Below, piece after piece: positions 63,156 through 64,000 of a DNA stretch of 64,000 nucleotides. This stretch comes from Aporhodopirellula aestuarii (GTDB taxonomy: Bacteria > Planctomycetota > Planctomycetia > Pirellulales > Pirellulaceae). The notes below the pieces were generated by a model, which saw only the letters and a program-made list of their open reading frames with translations, was not told where the DNA came from and did not search any database. How positions within the stretch are numbered: position 1 is the first letter of the stretch; the number at the start of each line of letters is the position of its first letter. The translations under genes and the position numbers were made by a program. The stretch lies in NCBI RefSeq assembly GCF_023701485.1, contig NZ_JAMQBK010000016.1:62001-126000 (forward strand), in the 5' to 3' direction.

Positions 63156-64000
63156 GCACACCGCTGCCGACCGATCTGGTGTTCCGCGAAGCAGCACTGT
63201 TAAGTGAACTGGTGAGCGAGGAGCAGTGGAAAGCAGCCGTTTCGGAGGTCAAACGACACCGAAAAGAGGCTGGCGTTCCCCCGCCAAACTCTGACTCCGA
63301 TCGATTGGTGATCTGTGACGAAATCGAAGCGATCTTGGTCCGTGACAATATCATCACCCCGTACCAAGCGACCCAGCTCCGGGCGGGGCGAACAAAATTA
63401 ACACTGGGCCCCTACGTCGTGACCGAGTTTCTCGGCCAAGGCGGAATGGGCCAAGTCTTCGGCGGCGTGCACGAAATCATGGGCCGACGATGCGCGATCA
63501 AAGTGTTGCCGCTAGACAAATCTGACGAGCTCGCCCGCGAAAGCTTTAATCGAGAGATACGACTTCAAGCCTCGCTGGATTGCCCGTACCTTGTCCGCGC
63601 ATTTGATGCCGGGCGGGAGGGCAGCGTGCACTTCTTAGTCACCGAATACGTTCCCGGAACCGACTTGCGGCAACTCGTCAAAGATGGCGGGCGGCTATCA
63701 GTACAACAGGCTTCCTCAATCATCGCGCAGGCCGCCGCAGGGCTCGCCTACGCACATGAGAACGGACTGATTCATCGTGACATCAAACCCGCCAACATTT
63801 TAGTGACCCCGGACGGGCACGCGAAAGTCGCTGACGTCGGCTTGGCGGCGTTGATGTTTGTTCCCGACGACGACCCGCGGGCGGGCAAGGTCGTTGGCAC
63901 GGCCGACTATCTTTCGCCCGAACAGATTCGAACACCAAATCAAGTCGGACCGCAGTGCGATATCTACTCGCTCGGCTGCACGCTGTACTACGCCATCACC
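63152..64000 (+). CDS. Ser/Thr protein kinase, PknB-like (3' end outside the window)
   Basis: The first 283 residues are visible. After a regulatory lead of about 85 residues (EAILVRDNIITPYQATQLRAG, a planctomycete kinase linker) the kinase domain starts GPYVVTEFLGQGGMGQVFGG with an intact glycine loop. The catalytic Lys is in RCAIKVLPL, the loop is LIHRDIKPANILV, and the metal-binding motif reads ADVGLAAL, that is DVG in place of DFG. The activation segment ends LSPEQIRTPNQ, and CDIYSLGCTLYYAIT closes the visible part. The ATG lies inside the ATGA overlap with the 1088-residue gene, so both are likely in one operon. The FHA-EAL protein at 5181-6296 shows that phosphothreonine signalling is used in this genome. 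Confidence 0.9.
   Translation, partial: MSTPLPTDLVFREAALLSELVSEEQWKAAVSEVKRHRKEAGVPPPNSDSDRLVICDEIEAILVRDNIITPYQATQLRAGRTKLTLGPYVVTEFLGQGGMGQVFGGVHEIMGRRCAIKVLPLDKSDELARESFNREIRLQASLDCPYLVRAFDAGREGSVHFLVTEYVPGTDLRQLVKDGGRLSVQQASSIIAQAAAGLAYAHENGLIHRDIKPANILVTPDGHAKVADVGLAALMFVPDDDPRAGKVVGTADYLSPEQIRTPNQVGPQCDIYSLGCTLYYAIT

Overview
The window looks like chromosomal DNA of a marine-type planctomycete, most likely Pirellulaceae (Rhodopirellula/Rubripirellula-like). This rests on gene content, not on a database search: a PVC-type heme-binding protein fused to SGNH and HEAT domains, a eukaryote-like UDP-sugar pyrophosphorylase, FHA and Ser/Thr-kinase signalling, many TTG/GTG starts with weak Shine-Dalgarno sites, and several large secreted proteins of unknown function. 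Both window ends cut through genes: the pyrophosphorylase at base 1 and a protein kinase at base 64000.

Layout. 1-5.1 kb: UDP-sugar pyrophosphorylase, then a three-gene MacA/MacB-type efflux operon (adaptor, ATPase, permease) joined by stop/start overlaps. 5.2-9.5 kb (minus): FHA-EAL cyclic-di-GMP phosphodiesterase, a small secreted protein, a coiled-coil protein and a tail-anchored small protein. 9.8-11.6 kb (minus): a lipoprotein joining a flagellar P-ring (FlgI)-like domain to HEAT repeats. 12.4-15.6 kb: replication pair dnaA-dnaB, with palindromes, weak DnaA-box-like sites and a leader hairpin in front of dnaA. 15.7-17.1 kb (minus): an alpha/beta hydrolase that seems to have lost its catalytic Ser and His, in an operon with a CheY-like receiver. 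17.4-19.0 kb: a double ABC-2 permease. 19.2-21.2 kb: epmB and efp, divergent, with an intrinsic terminator after efp. 21.4-23.4 kb: a large coiled-coil membrane protein with CxxC pairs and a small membrane protein.

23.8-28.7 kb: a sugar-use operon (FucP-like MFS symporter, ROK kinase, secreted GH92 alpha-mannosidase). 28.9-32.8 kb (minus): the giant SGNH/beta-propeller/HEAT/cytochrome c protein. 33.5-35.6 kb: small hypothetical genes and a macro-domain gene around a candidate integron attC site, next to a tRNA(CAT). 35.7-44.4 kb: one long co-directional run of rluB, pyrK, a family 2 glycosyltransferase, a polytopic membrane protein and a 1221-residue AsmA-like protein. 44.4-48.0 kb (minus): MATE exporter, nusB, queD and a membrane-anchored protein. 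48.2-53.7 kb: a large exported protein, a lipid A-type acyltransferase and holA.

53.7-59.7 kb (minus) is the most striking region. A PilM-PilN fusion is followed by two single-pass membrane proteins carrying dense Met-Gly-Asp repeats, with holA directly behind. I read it as a divergent type IV pilus / type II secretion inner-membrane platform whose repeats resemble methionine-rich metal-binding sequence. 59.9-64 kb holds a 1088-residue protein overlapping the start of a Ser/Thr kinase. I saw no CRISPR array, rRNA, insertion sequence or prophage. All functional calls are from reading motifs; no similarity search was run.
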